A DNA stretch of 64,000 bases, taken from the NCBI RefSeq assembly GCF_022647665.1, contig NZ_CP071872.1, positions 5,828,001-5,892,000 on the forward strand, in the 5' to 3' direction. The position numbers were made by a program, and so were the translations under genes. This DNA is from Streptomyces formicae (GTDB lineage: Bacteria > Actinomycetota > Actinomycetes > Streptomycetales > Streptomycetaceae). The notes under the pieces are model-generated. The model saw nothing but the letters and a program-made list of their open reading frames with translations. It did no database searches and had not been told where the DNA came from. This document shows positions 52,615-61,923 of this stretch, piece by piece (position 1 is the first letter of the stretch; the number at the start of each line of letters is the position of its first letter).

Positions 52615-55600
52615 TCAGTGCAGGTCGGTGGTCAGCGGGCGGCGCGGGCGCAGGACCACCGGGCCCAGCAGCCCGGACGGCAGTGGCTTGTTGCGCTCGT
52701 TGGAGAGGGTGTTGGAGACGCGGACGGCGATGCGGTTGGCGCCGGGGCGCAGCGCTTCGGTGACGTCCACGACGTACGGGGTCCACAGGGCGGGCGGCAG
52801 GGTGGTGCCGTTCACCGTGACCTCGGCGACCTCGCGCACGGTGCCGAGGTCCAGGTGGAGCCGGCGTCCGGCGAGTGCGGCCGGGGAGAGCTCGATGTCC
52901 TTGGTGTAGGTGGCGCTGCCGGAGAAGAGCCGGGCGATGTCGCTCCAGCTGCCGAGCGGCCGTACGACGGGCTGGGCGCCGACCTGGTGGAGGGTCAGGG
53001 TCCAGTCCCCGTCGAGCGGTATCGGCTCCAGGGGGTCGGTGACGCGGGCGGTGCCGCGGTAGGTGCGGCGGCCGTCGGTGCCGGTCAGGGGCCAGCTGCC
53101 GGGGGCCTCGGCGACGGCCTCCACGCGGAGCCCGTCACGGCGGGCGGTGACGGCGCTGACGGGCAGGGTCCCGGCGTCGGTGAGGTGGGGTCGGGGGCGG
53201 GCCGCGTGGCGCAGGACGAGGCCCACCGTCCGGTACGGGCCGAGCTTCAGCGGTACGCGTACGTCGCCCCGCTCCGTGCGGTACACGGGCGCGGGCACGG
53301 CCGTGCCCTCCTCGGGGTCCCACCACTCGGGGGTGCCGCCGGCCGGCAGCGTCGCCCAGGTGTCGACGGGCGTCGCGCTCTCGTTGTTGAACAGGAACGC
53401 GAGGTCGCCGCCGCGTGTGGTGCGCAGGACACGGACGGCGGGTGCGGCCGGTTCGAGCCGGGCCGCGGCGAACGCCCGTGTGGCCGCGGCGAGTTCGGCG
53501 ACGGCGGAGACGCGGAAGGCACGGCGGTGCTCGAAGAGGGCGTCCAGAGCGCGCCGCAGGGCGTCGTCGCGGCCGTTCGCCTCGCGCTGCGGCAGGGCGC
53601 CGACGGCCACGACCGTGCCTCCGGCGCGGGCGAACCGGGCCAGCGTGCCGACGGCCTCCGCCTCCAGGACCGGGGTCTCGGGCAACACCACCAGGTCGTA
53701 GCGCGCCCGGCCGACGGAGAGCCCGCCGTCGTGGACGCGGGCGGGGAGCAGCAGCTCGCGGTCGTCCGCGAGCGCACCCTCATGGACGAGGTCGAAGTCG
53801 ACCTGGGCGCTCTCCAGCGCGTAGGCCGCGTCGGCGAACGGGCCGTCGACCTCGCCCTGCCGCTGGGTGCCGGTGAGCTGCTCGGCGGCGCGCTGCGGCT
53901 GGAGCAGTGCGGTGCGGGCCGCAGAGGTGCCGCGGGCCAGCTCCATGGTGCGGCCGATCCAGTCGGCGATCGGGCGCATCGCCCACCACCAGGGCGCGCG
54001 GGGACCGAACGGCGGCGGGAAATAGACCTTCGCCTCGTTGGTCCACAGCGCGTGCAGCACCGTGAGGTTGGTGCCGCGCGTCGCGAACGCGCCGATGAGC
54101 GCGTGCACGAACTCGGGCGCCACCTGCCAGCCCATGTTGCCGAACGCCTCCGTCAGCGCCCGCTCGCGGCCGGTCTGGTGGGCCACCGACGCCGCGTTGC
54201 GCGGGTCCATGGTGGGCTCGCCGGCCACGTACTCGCCGGTGATGACGTCGCCGCCGGGCACCTGCGCCCACTGGTTGGCCTTGTGCAGATCGCCGGTGGA
54301 GAGGATGCGCTTGGAGGGGCCGGTCTCGTCGTAGAGCGGGTTGGTGACGAGGCGGACGCGCCGGTCGGCGTACCAGTGGGCCTGCTTCTCGAAGTACTTG
54401 GAGAAGCGGTTGGACACGGCCCGCCAGTAGCGGCCGCGCAGGATCTGGCCCGCCGCGCCGAGGTCGTCGAAGGTGCTGGCGTAGGCCTTGCCGGGCTCGG
54501 CGCCGACCTCGCGCAGGGCGGCGGCGAGCGTGGGCGACCAGGGCAGGCGCTTGAAGGGGTGCGGTCCGGCGGAGGCGATGAACGGCTCGTCGTCCCAGAA
54601 GCCGGGCACGACGGTGCCGAAGTAGCGGCCGAAGCGGCGGTGGTACTCGCCGGGCACCATGTCGAGCAGCAGCTCGACCGGCTCGTCGTCGAGGAGGTCG
54701 AGATAGGCGCGGGTGTAGCCCTGGGTGTCGTCGGAGAGGACCGCGCCGCCGAAGAGGTCGATCTGCCAGCGGCCTTCGGGCACCTGCCAGGAGCGCCCGG
54801 CCGCCAGGTCGCCGGTGAGCTCGACCAGTGCCGCGGCGTCGGCGTGGCCGGCGGGGCGGGCGGTCGCGGCGATGGGCGCGGCGGCGGCGCCGGGGAGGGG
54901 CCGGGTGCGGAAGTCACCGGCGGATGCCGGGTCGTCGTAGGCGGAGGCGTACAGGGCTCTGCCGTCGGCGGCGGTGACGGTCAGGTCCTCCCACAGGGAC
55001 CGCTGCACGTCGACGGCGCGGACGCCGACGCCGCCGCGCGGGTGGGCGTCGTCGGTGACGGTGCCCTTGTCCTTGCCGTCGAGGGTGACGGAGAGCGTGG
55101 CACCGCGCACCGTGACGGCGAAGGTGTGGAACTTGGTGCGGTTGAAGCCGTCGGTGCGGCTGCTCCTGGCCAGCTCCTGGGCGCTGCCGCCGGTCAGCCG
55201 GGAGACGGTGACGACGCCGGTCTGGTCGAACTCCACCGCGTAGCCGTCGGCGCCCGAAGCGGATGCGCGGACGACGAGAGCGACGGAGCCTGTCTCGGTC
55301 TTGGCGTTGGCGATGACGTCGTAGTCCGTCCAGTCGTCTCCCCCGCGCAGCACGGCGGCTCCGGCGAGCACGGCCGCGTCGGCGACGAGCCGGCCGGCGG
55401 AGACCCCGGCACCGGTGGTCTCCCGCAGGTCGAAGCGGGCGGGGCCCTCGACGACGGCCGTGGACCGCCACAGGCCCTTCAGCCGAAGTTCCGGGCGGGG
55501 GGTGTAGGTGCGGGTCCCGACGGTGCCGCCCTCGGCGACGAGGTAGGCGGCGCGTCCGCTGGGGAAGTGGTTGTCGTTGAAGATCCATACCCGCATGCCG

Positions 55601-55974
55601 GTGCGCTCGGCCTCCTCCAGGACATGGCCGACGACGTCGAACCACTCCTCGGAGAAGAACACCGGTTTCATGTCCTCGTTGTCGTACGGGAAGAGGACGA
55701 CCTCGTACATCCCCTTGTCGCGCAGGTCCGCGAGCTGGGTGTCGATCAGCTCGTGGGTGACGGGGCCGTTCCAGTACCAGTAGACGGTGGGTCGGCTGTC
55801 GCGGCGCGGGTCGGCGAAGGCGGCGGGGCTGAAGCCGGCGCCGTGCGCAGGGGAGCCCGCGAACGCGGAGCCGGCCGGGAGCACCCCGCCGATCGCGGCG
55901 GCGGCCACCCCCGCGGCGGCGACGAAGCCCCGTCTGGACAGCTCGGACTCGGGCATGGGCAAGGACATGGGCAT
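52615..55974 (-). CDS. Tat-exported GH106-like alpha-L-rhamnosidase
   Basis: 1119-aa exported glycosidase. Tat signal ELSRRGFVAAAGVAAAAIGG near residues 11-40. The GH106-type N-terminal barrel starts at RPTVYWYWNGPVTHELIDTQ, with YEVVLFPYDNEDM and MRVWIFNDNHFPSGRAA. Residues ~200-345 look like an inserted concanavalin/laminin-G-like domain (GDDWTDYDVIANAKTETGSV). Barrel sequence resumes with FGTVVPGFWDDEPFI, GDVITGEYVAGEPTMDP and a final galactose-binding-like beta domain (VREVAEVTVNGTTLPPALW). Predicted to release alpha-L-rhamnose. 43 bp after the GH127 gene, same operon. ATG at 55974 begins a Met/Pro-rich leader with several possible starts. Confidence 0.85.
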   Translation of the reverse strand: MPMSLPMPESELSRRGFVAAAGVAAAAIGGVLPAGSAFAGSPAHGAGFSPAAFADPRRDSRPTVYWYWNGPVTHELIDTQLADLRDKGMYEVVLFPYDNEDMKPVFFSEEWFDVVGHVLEEAERTGMRVWIFNDNHFPSGRAAYLVAEGGTVGTRTYTPRPELRLKGLWRSTAVVEGPARFDLRETTGAGVSAGRLVADAAVLAGAAVLRGGDDWTDYDVIANAKTETGSVALVVRASASGADGYAVEFDQTGVVTVSRLTGGSAQELARSSRTDGFNRTKFHTFAVTVRGATLSVTLDGKDKGTVTDDAHPRGGVGVRAVDVQRSLWEDLTVTAADGRALYASAYDDPASAGDFRTRPLPGAAAAPIAATARPAGHADAAALVELTGDLAAGRSWQVPEGRWQIDLFGGAVLSDDTQGYTRAYLDLLDDEPVELLLDMVPGEYHRRFGRYFGTVVPGFWDDEPFIASAGPHPFKRLPWSPTLAAALREVGAEPGKAYASTFDDLGAAGQILRGRYWRAVSNRFSKYFEKQAHWYADRRVRLVTNPLYDETGPSKRILSTGDLHKANQWAQVPGGDVITGEYVAGEPTMDPRNAASVAHQTGRERALTEAFGNMGWQVAPEFVHALIGAFATRGTNLTVLHALWTNEAKVYFPPPFGPRAPWWWAMRPIADWIGRTMELARGTSAARTALLQPQRAAEQLTGTQRQGEVDGPFADAAYALESAQVDFDLVHEGALADDRELLLPARVHDGGLSVGRARYDLVVLPETPVLEAEAVGTLARFARAGGTVVAVGALPQREANGRDDALRRALDALFEHRRAFRVSAVAELAAATRAFAAARLEPAAPAVRVLRTTRGGDLAFLFNNESATPVDTWATLPAGGTPEWWDPEEGTAVPAPVYRTERGDVRVPLKLGPYRTVGLVLRHAARPRPHLTDAGTLPVSAVTARRDGLRVEAVAEAPGSWPLTGTDGRRTYRGTARVTDPLEPIPLDGDWTLTLHQVGAQPVVRPLGSWSDIARLFSGSATYTKDIELSPAALAGRRLHLDLGTVREVAEVTVNGTTLPPALWTPYVVDVTEALRPGANRIAVRVSNTLSNERNKPLPSGLLGPVVLRPRRPLTTDLH

Positions 55975-56017
55975 GGGAGGGCTCGCTCCTCAGCGGCAGG
56001 TGAAGGGGAAACGGGGT

Positions 56018-58600
56018 TCAGACGCGCGCAAGGGCGCCGATCTCCGCCGGGGACAGGGCACGGTTGAACACGCGGAAGTCGTCCACCGCGCCGTGCAGGT
56101 ACGGGTGCGTGGCGTTCTGCGAACGCCCCAGGTAGTTGCGGGTGGTGGCGCCGAGCAGCAGCGGGCTCATCACCAGCGCGTCGTTGCGGCCGGCCTCGGC
56201 CCCGTCGACGTACAGCACTCCGGTGCCGCCGCCCGTACGGACGGTGTCGAGCCCGGCTCCACCGCCCGCGAGCGTCAGCGCGACATGGGTCCAGCGGCCC
56301 TGCGGCAGCGGCCCTGGAGCGTCGATGACGTCCTCGCCGTCCATGCCGGAGATCTTCAGCGCGGCGCGGGCCCTGCCCGAGCCGGTGCGCGGGGTCAGGA
56401 AGACGTACGTGCTCTTGTGGAAGCCGAGGTCGAAGACCCGGGCCGAGTTGGTGAGCGTGTCCACGCGCACCCAGGCGGTCAGGGTCAGCTCGCTCAGCCC
56501 GGTGATCAGACCGGGTGGCAGCGCCACGTGCCCGTCCACACCGTCGAGTTCGACGCCGTCCGACGCCCATCGTGCTCCCCCGGCCAGGGTCGCGGCCGGG
56601 AACGTCCCGGTGGCGTCGGCGCCGCTGCCGCCGTCGAGCGTGAACCGGGCGGTCTCGCGGGCCGGGCGGGGCCGCGGCGGCACGGCGAAGTACACGTTGT
56701 AGCGCTGGTGGTGGACCCGGTGGAACGGCAGCAGCGGCACCTGGACGCCCTCGGCCACGGCCGTGAACTCCACCTGGTCGCCCGGCACTCGGCGCAGTGA
56801 GGCCGGGTCGAGTGCGGGGATCGTGGGCGACTCGACGTCGCCGTACGCCCCGGCCAGCACCACGGGTCCGTAGGTCACCGCCTGGACCTGCGGGTTGTCG
56901 GGCGCGGGGCGGCGGGTCAGCGCCATCGGGAGGGTGAGCTCGACGGTGTCGCCGGTGCGCCAGTGGCGTTCGATGGTCAGATAGCGGCCGGGCCGGGTGT
57001 CCGCGTGTGCCGCCCGGCCGTTCACGCGTACGGACGCCTTCTGGTCGAGCCAGCCGGGGACGCGCACCTTCAGCGCGAAGCGGCCGCCGCCCGCCGTGAC
57101 GGTGAGGCGGATCCGCTCCTCGTCGGGGTAGCGCGTCTCCTGCCGGAGCGTCACGCCGTTCCAGCGGACCTCGGAGGGGATGAAGAGGTTGACGTACAGC
57201 GCGTCGCGCGTGTGGGCGTAGATGGTGTCCGCGAACTTCGTCTGGGTCTCCAGCGCCGTGCCGTGGTCGCAGGAGAAGTTGTCGTAGTCGCCGCTGTAGC
57301 TGCCGGGCGCGGAGCCGAGGCCGCCCTTGGGCTGCCGCTGGGAGCCGGCCCACAGGCCGGTGTAGTACGTGACGTGGCCGTGGGACGAGTCGGGGTCCTG
57401 CTCGCCCAGCATCTGGTTGAGCAGGGTCCACTCGTAGTGGTCCATGTACGCGGCCGTGCCCGGGTCGTGCAGGAAGAGCTGCCGACCGAGCTTGAGCATG
57501 TTGTAGCTGTTGCAGTTCTCGCAGGTGTCCTCGGAGAGCCGGCTCACGATCTCGCCGGGCGGGCCGAAGAACTCCTGGTTGGAGTTGCCGCCGATGACGT
57601 ACGAGTGGTCGCGTACGACCGTGTGCCAGAAGTACTCGGCGAGGCGCAGGTAGCGCTCCTCGCCGGTCGCCTCGTACGCGTGGACCGCGCCGACGATCTT
57701 GGGGATCTCGGTGTTGGCGTGCCGTCCGGCGAGCTCGTCGCGGCCGTCGGCCAGCGGCCCGAGGACCTCCTCGTGGTCGAAGCGGCGGGCGGTGCGCAGC
57801 GGTACGGGGTCGCCGGTGGCCAGGTGCAGGCGGGTGAGCACGTCGTTCATGCCGCCGAACTCGACCTTGAGCGCCGACTGCATCGTCTCGTACGGCAGCG
57901 CCGCGGTGCGCCGCTCGGCCCAGGCGGCCATGCCGTTCAGCACGTCCAGGGCCTGGGCGCTGCCGACGAGTTGATGGCAGTCGAGCAGTCCGGCCATGAT
58001 CTTGTGGAGCGTGTAGTACGGCGCCCAGGGCTTGCCGCCCGCCTCCAGCTGGTCGAAGACCTGCTCGGGGAAGGCCGAGAGATAGCCGGGCGCGAACCCG
58101 GCGGCCGGCGAGGCTGCCTGGCACTCGGCGAGGGCGGCGACGATCAGGCGGGCCTTGGCCGCGTACGCCTCGTCGCCGGTGTTGGCGTGGGCGAGGGCCA
58201 GGCCGGAGAGGAGATGGCCCGTGGTGTGGCCGCGCAGCAGCAGCGTCGGTGACTCCCAGCCGCCGCAGGGTTCGGCGGTGGAGGGCAGGCCCACGTTGGT
58301 GCGGAAGGTGTGCAGCAGCCGGTCGGTGTCGACGAACAGCATGTAGGCGCAGGTCCGGCGCATGTTGGCGCGGAACGGGCTGTCGAGGAGCGTGACCGAG
58401 CGAAGCGGGAACGGGTGCAGCGCCGGGCGGCGGGGCGCCTTCATGGCGGCGGCCGCGACGGCGGCGACGGCTGGGTCGGCCGGTGCGACGGGTGCGGCGG
58501 GTGCGGCGGTGGCCGTGCCACCAGGCCCCAGGGCCAGAGCCGTGGTGACCGCACCTGTACCCACCATGAAGTGACGCCGCGTCAGCGGGTTTCGGGGCAT
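56018..58600 (-). CDS. Tat-exported GH127 (beta-L-arabinofuranosidase-type) glycosidase with C-terminal LamG domain
   Basis: 860-aa exported protein. Tat signal LTRRHFMVGTGAVTTALALG near residues 6-30. Residues ~60-620 are the GH127 (alpha/alpha)6 catalytic region: RTCAYMLFVDTDRLLHTFRT, WESPTLLLRGHTTGHLLSGL, KVEFGGMNDVLTRLHLATGD, ENCNSYNMLKLGRQLF near 362 and FSCDHGTALETQTKF near 444. Residues ~680-858 form a laminin-G/concanavalin domain (LSELTLTAWVRVDTLTNSAR). GH127 enzymes release beta-L-arabinofuranose. The Cys pair expected at the second metal site is reduced to one Cys, so activity may differ. First gene of the operon; a perfect GAAACGTTTC palindrome lies 31 bp upstream. Confidence 0.87.
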   Translation of the reverse strand: MPRNPLTRRHFMVGTGAVTTALALGPGGTATAAPAAPVAPADPAVAAVAAAAMKAPRRPALHPFPLRSVTLLDSPFRANMRRTCAYMLFVDTDRLLHTFRTNVGLPSTAEPCGGWESPTLLLRGHTTGHLLSGLALAHANTGDEAYAAKARLIVAALAECQAASPAAGFAPGYLSAFPEQVFDQLEAGGKPWAPYYTLHKIMAGLLDCHQLVGSAQALDVLNGMAAWAERRTAALPYETMQSALKVEFGGMNDVLTRLHLATGDPVPLRTARRFDHEEVLGPLADGRDELAGRHANTEIPKIVGAVHAYEATGEERYLRLAEYFWHTVVRDHSYVIGGNSNQEFFGPPGEIVSRLSEDTCENCNSYNMLKLGRQLFLHDPGTAAYMDHYEWTLLNQMLGEQDPDSSHGHVTYYTGLWAGSQRQPKGGLGSAPGSYSGDYDNFSCDHGTALETQTKFADTIYAHTRDALYVNLFIPSEVRWNGVTLRQETRYPDEERIRLTVTAGGGRFALKVRVPGWLDQKASVRVNGRAAHADTRPGRYLTIERHWRTGDTVELTLPMALTRRPAPDNPQVQAVTYGPVVLAGAYGDVESPTIPALDPASLRRVPGDQVEFTAVAEGVQVPLLPFHRVHHQRYNVYFAVPPRPRPARETARFTLDGGSGADATGTFPAATLAGGARWASDGVELDGVDGHVALPPGLITGLSELTLTAWVRVDTLTNSARVFDLGFHKSTYVFLTPRTGSGRARAALKISGMDGEDVIDAPGPLPQGRWTHVALTLAGGGAGLDTVRTGGGTGVLYVDGAEAGRNDALVMSPLLLGATTRNYLGRSQNATHPYLHGAVDDFRVFNRALSPAEIGALARV

Positions 58601-58630
58601 CGGGATGGAGCTCCTTCAGGCAACGTGATT

Positions 58631-58640
58631 GAAACGTTTC
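58631..58640. promoter_or_regulatory. LacI-type operator upstream of the glycosidase operon
   Basis: GAAACGTTTC, a perfect 10-bp palindrome 31 bp before the GH127 start, matching the TGAAAC half-sites near rhaT and rhaI. Suggests control by the rhamnose-locus LacI proteins. Confidence 0.7.
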
Positions 58641-58771
58641 GGAGAGCTGACGGCCACTCTGGGGCCACACGGTCAGTGCGGTCAAGATGCCCGCCTGAAG
58701 GGAAAATCAACGGCGAGGCGTTCAACCCCTTGCCCTGACCCTCCCGCGCACGTATGTTTCCGCCAGATTTC

Positions 58772-58784
58772 TTGAATCGTTCAA
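58772..58784. promoter_or_regulatory. LacI-type operator upstream of the divergent GH106-like gene
   Basis: TTGAATCGTTCAA, a 5-3-5 palindrome 41 bp before the start at 58825. Its core TGAATCGTT is shared with the complement of the rhaI operator at 38436-38447. Confidence 0.65.
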
Positions 58785-58824
58785 ACCACAAGTGCACCCG
58801 ACACTGCACAGCAAGGGGGCGGGC

Positions 58825-61814
58825 ATGAGCCTGCGGCGGAGAGCGCTGCTGAAGATGGGGGCCGCGGCCGGCGCGGCCGCGGCCCTGCCCTGGGGCACCA
58901 CCCCGCAGGCGGCGGCCGCGGCACCGGCGTCCGGGCACGGCACGGGCGCGGGAGGCGGCCTCCCGCGCGCCTTCGCCGACCCGCGCCCCGAGGTCCGCCC
59001 CCGGTTCCGCTGGTGGTGGCCCGACGCCCTGGTCGACACCCACGAGATCGAGCGCGAGATCGACCAGATCGCCGCCGCCGGCTTCGGCGGTGTCGAGATC
59101 GCCGCCGTCACGCACAGCATGCGGGGCGGCGGGACGATCGACCCGGTCCGGTACGGCTGGGGCACCCCCGCCTGGGTCGGGGCGGTCGAGGCGGCGCTGC
59201 GCCGGGCGAAGAAGCGGGACGTCACCGTCGACCTGACCCTCGGACCCGCATGGCCGAACTCCGTCCCCTCCATCACGCCCGACAGCCCGGCCGCCGTGAA
59301 GGAACTCGCCCACGGCACCGTCACCGTCGCCGGGGGCCGGAACCACACCGGCGCGCCCCCGGCCCCGGCACCGAGCCCGCCGAAGGCGTCACCGAGCAGG
59401 AGCTGAAGCTCGTCCAGGCGATCCGGATCACCGACGCCGCCGCCGAGCCCATGCTGCTTGACCACACCACCGTCACCGACATCACGGGCGCCGTGTCCGG
59501 CGGCGAGCTCGACTGGACGGCGCCCGACGACGGCGGCGCCTGGCTCGTCATCGCCTACTGGGAGCGCGGCTCCGGCCAGCGCCCCGAAGGCCCGCACCAC
59601 ACCGACCCGCTCTCCTACGTCATCGACCACTTCAGCGCCGAGGGCACCCGCGCCGCCATCGCGTTCTGGGAGCGCCATCTCCTGCCGCCGAGCACCCGCA
59701 AGCTGCTCCGCGAGACGGGCGGCGCCCTGTTCGAGGACTCCATCGAGCTCGAGACCGACGAGACGATGTGGACGCCCGCGCTCCCGGCCGAGTTCGAGAA
59801 GCGCATGGGGTACTCGCTGCTGCCGTACCTCGCGACCGTCGTCGAGCGCGACGAGGACCCGGTCCACGCCTTCGGCCCGGAGATCGACAAGGCCGTCCGC
59901 CGCGACTTCATCGAGGTCCTCACCGAGCTGTACGTCGAGCACCACCTCAAGCCGTTCCAGGACTGGGCGCACCGGCTCGGCCTCCAGCTGCGCGTCCAGC
60001 CGTACGGCCCGGGCACCGACTCCATCTGGTCGGCCGCCGTGCTGGACGTCTCCGAGGGCGAGTCGCTCGGCTTCAAGAACCCCGACGACTTCCGCTGCCT
60101 GGCCGGCGGACGCGACATGGGCGGCAAGCTCGTCCTCTCCAACGAGGCCGGCGCGACGGCCGGCGGCGCCTACACCACGGCGTGGGACGCGACGCTGAAG
60201 AAGCTCGTCACCCAGTACGCGGCCGGCGTCAACCAGGCCTACTTCCACGGCTTCGCCTACGCCGAGGCGCCCGGCGCGGCCTGGCCCGGCTTCGCCGCCT
60301 TCTCCCCGTACAACGGCGGCGGCGGGTACGGCGAGGCATGGGGACCGCGACAGCCCACGTGGGGCCATGTCCCCGACATCGCACGGTACCTGGGCCGCAC
60401 CCAGCAGATCCTGCAGACCGGCGTGAACCGGGCGGACATCGGCATCCTGCGGCAGAAGGGCCCCGCCGGCACCGGCCTCGGCGCACCCTGGTTCACCGCG
60501 GAGGGCGTGCCCGTCGGCTGGACGCATCTGTTCCTCAGCCCGCGGCTGCTCGACCTGCCGTCCGCGAAGGTACGGGGCGGGCGGCTCGCCCCGGAGGGTC
60601 CGGCGTTCAAGGCACTCGTCGTCGAGGGCGACGTGCTGAGCGGCAAGGACCGCACGATGCAGCTCGACGTCGCCGAGAAGCTCATCGGCTACGCGAAGGC
60701 CGGGCTGCGGATCGTCGTCATCGGCGACTGGTCCGACGCGCGCGTGCCGGGCCTGCCCGGACCCGGCGACAACGAGCGGCTGCGCGCACTGCTCGCCGAA
60801 CTGCTCGCCCTGCCGACGGTGGCCGGGGTGCCGGACCGGCCCTTCGTGCCGGACGCCATCGCGGCGCTGGGCCTGCGGCGCGACGTCGAGTACGCCCAGC
60901 GCTCGTGGCTGGTGCACGCCCACCGGGCCGACGAGGACGCCGACTACTTCTTCTTCGCCGTCGACGCGGTGACCAAGGGGGCGGCCAACACGCGGGTCGA
61001 CCACGACGTCACCCTCGCGGCGCGCTGGGACGACGCGGTCCCCTACCGCCTCGACGCGTGGACCGGATCGGTGGAGCCGGTGCCGCTGTACTCCCGCACC
61101 GAGGACGGGCGGGTGCGGCTGCGGATCACGCTGGAGCCGGGGGCGACCACGATCGTCGCCCTGGCCCGGCCGGGCCGGTGGGCCGACCGGCCGCGGGTCT
61201 CCGCCACCCACAGCGAGGCCGCGGAGGTGCGGCGGGGCACGGGCGGCCGCCTGGAGATCCGGGACACGCGGCCCGGCACCTACCGCACCACCCTCCAGGA
61301 CGGCCGGACCGTCGACACGGTCCTGGGCGGCCTGCCCGAGACGCTGCCGCTCACCCGCTGGGACCTGACGGTCGAGGACTGGCAGCCGGGCGCCCGCCCG
61401 TCCCAGACGCTGAAGCCCCGTCGCGAGCTCACGCTGGACGCGCTGGCGCCGTGGCCCCTCGTCCCGGGCCTGGAGGACGTCTCCGGAATCGGCCGCTACC
61501 GCACGACGGTCCACCTCGGCGCGCCCTGGGCCGGCGGTCACGGCGCCTACCTCGAACTCGGCGAGGTCTTCGACACCTTCCGCATCACGGTCAACGGCCA
61601 CCACCTGCCTCCGGCGGACCAGTTGACCCCCCGGGCCGACGTCGGCCCGTACCTGCGGCGCGGTGCCAACGTGATCGAGGTGGAGGTCGCGACCACCCTG
61701 CTGAACCGTCTGCGCGTGGCGAACGCGCCGGTCTTCGGCGGCGGCAAGCGCCAGAACTACGGCCTGGTGGGCCCGGTCCGCCTGGTCCCGTACGGCCGCG
61801 CACCGCTGGCCTGA
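58825..61814 (+). pseudogene. Exported GH106-like glycosidase, -1 frameshift
   Basis: Frame one starts at ATG 58825 (CAAGGGGGC upstream) with a Tat-like signal SLRRRALLKMGAAAGAAAAL, then RPRFRWWWPDALVDTHEIER and FGGVEIAAVTHSM, typical of GH106-type proteins, but stops at 59404-59406. The remainder continues in another frame from about 59367 (EPAEGVTEQELKLVQA) to 61814 through ELYVEHHLKPFQDWAHRLGL, KLVLSNEAGATAGG and a final beta domain (YLELGEVFDTFRITVNGHHL). One base restored in the C-rich stretch 59356-59366 gives a ~996-aa protein. The downstream half shows no decay. Predicted alpha-L-rhamnosidase or related enzyme; divergent from the GH127 operon. Confidence 0.82.
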
Positions 61815-61923
61815 CGGCGGACCACGGCCCGCGCGAGCGGCCCGGTGACGGGTATCGCCCCGCCGCCGGGCCGTTCGTCGCCCCGGTCGTGGCGCCGAGG
61901 TGCCGAGGTGCCGCCCGATCCGC

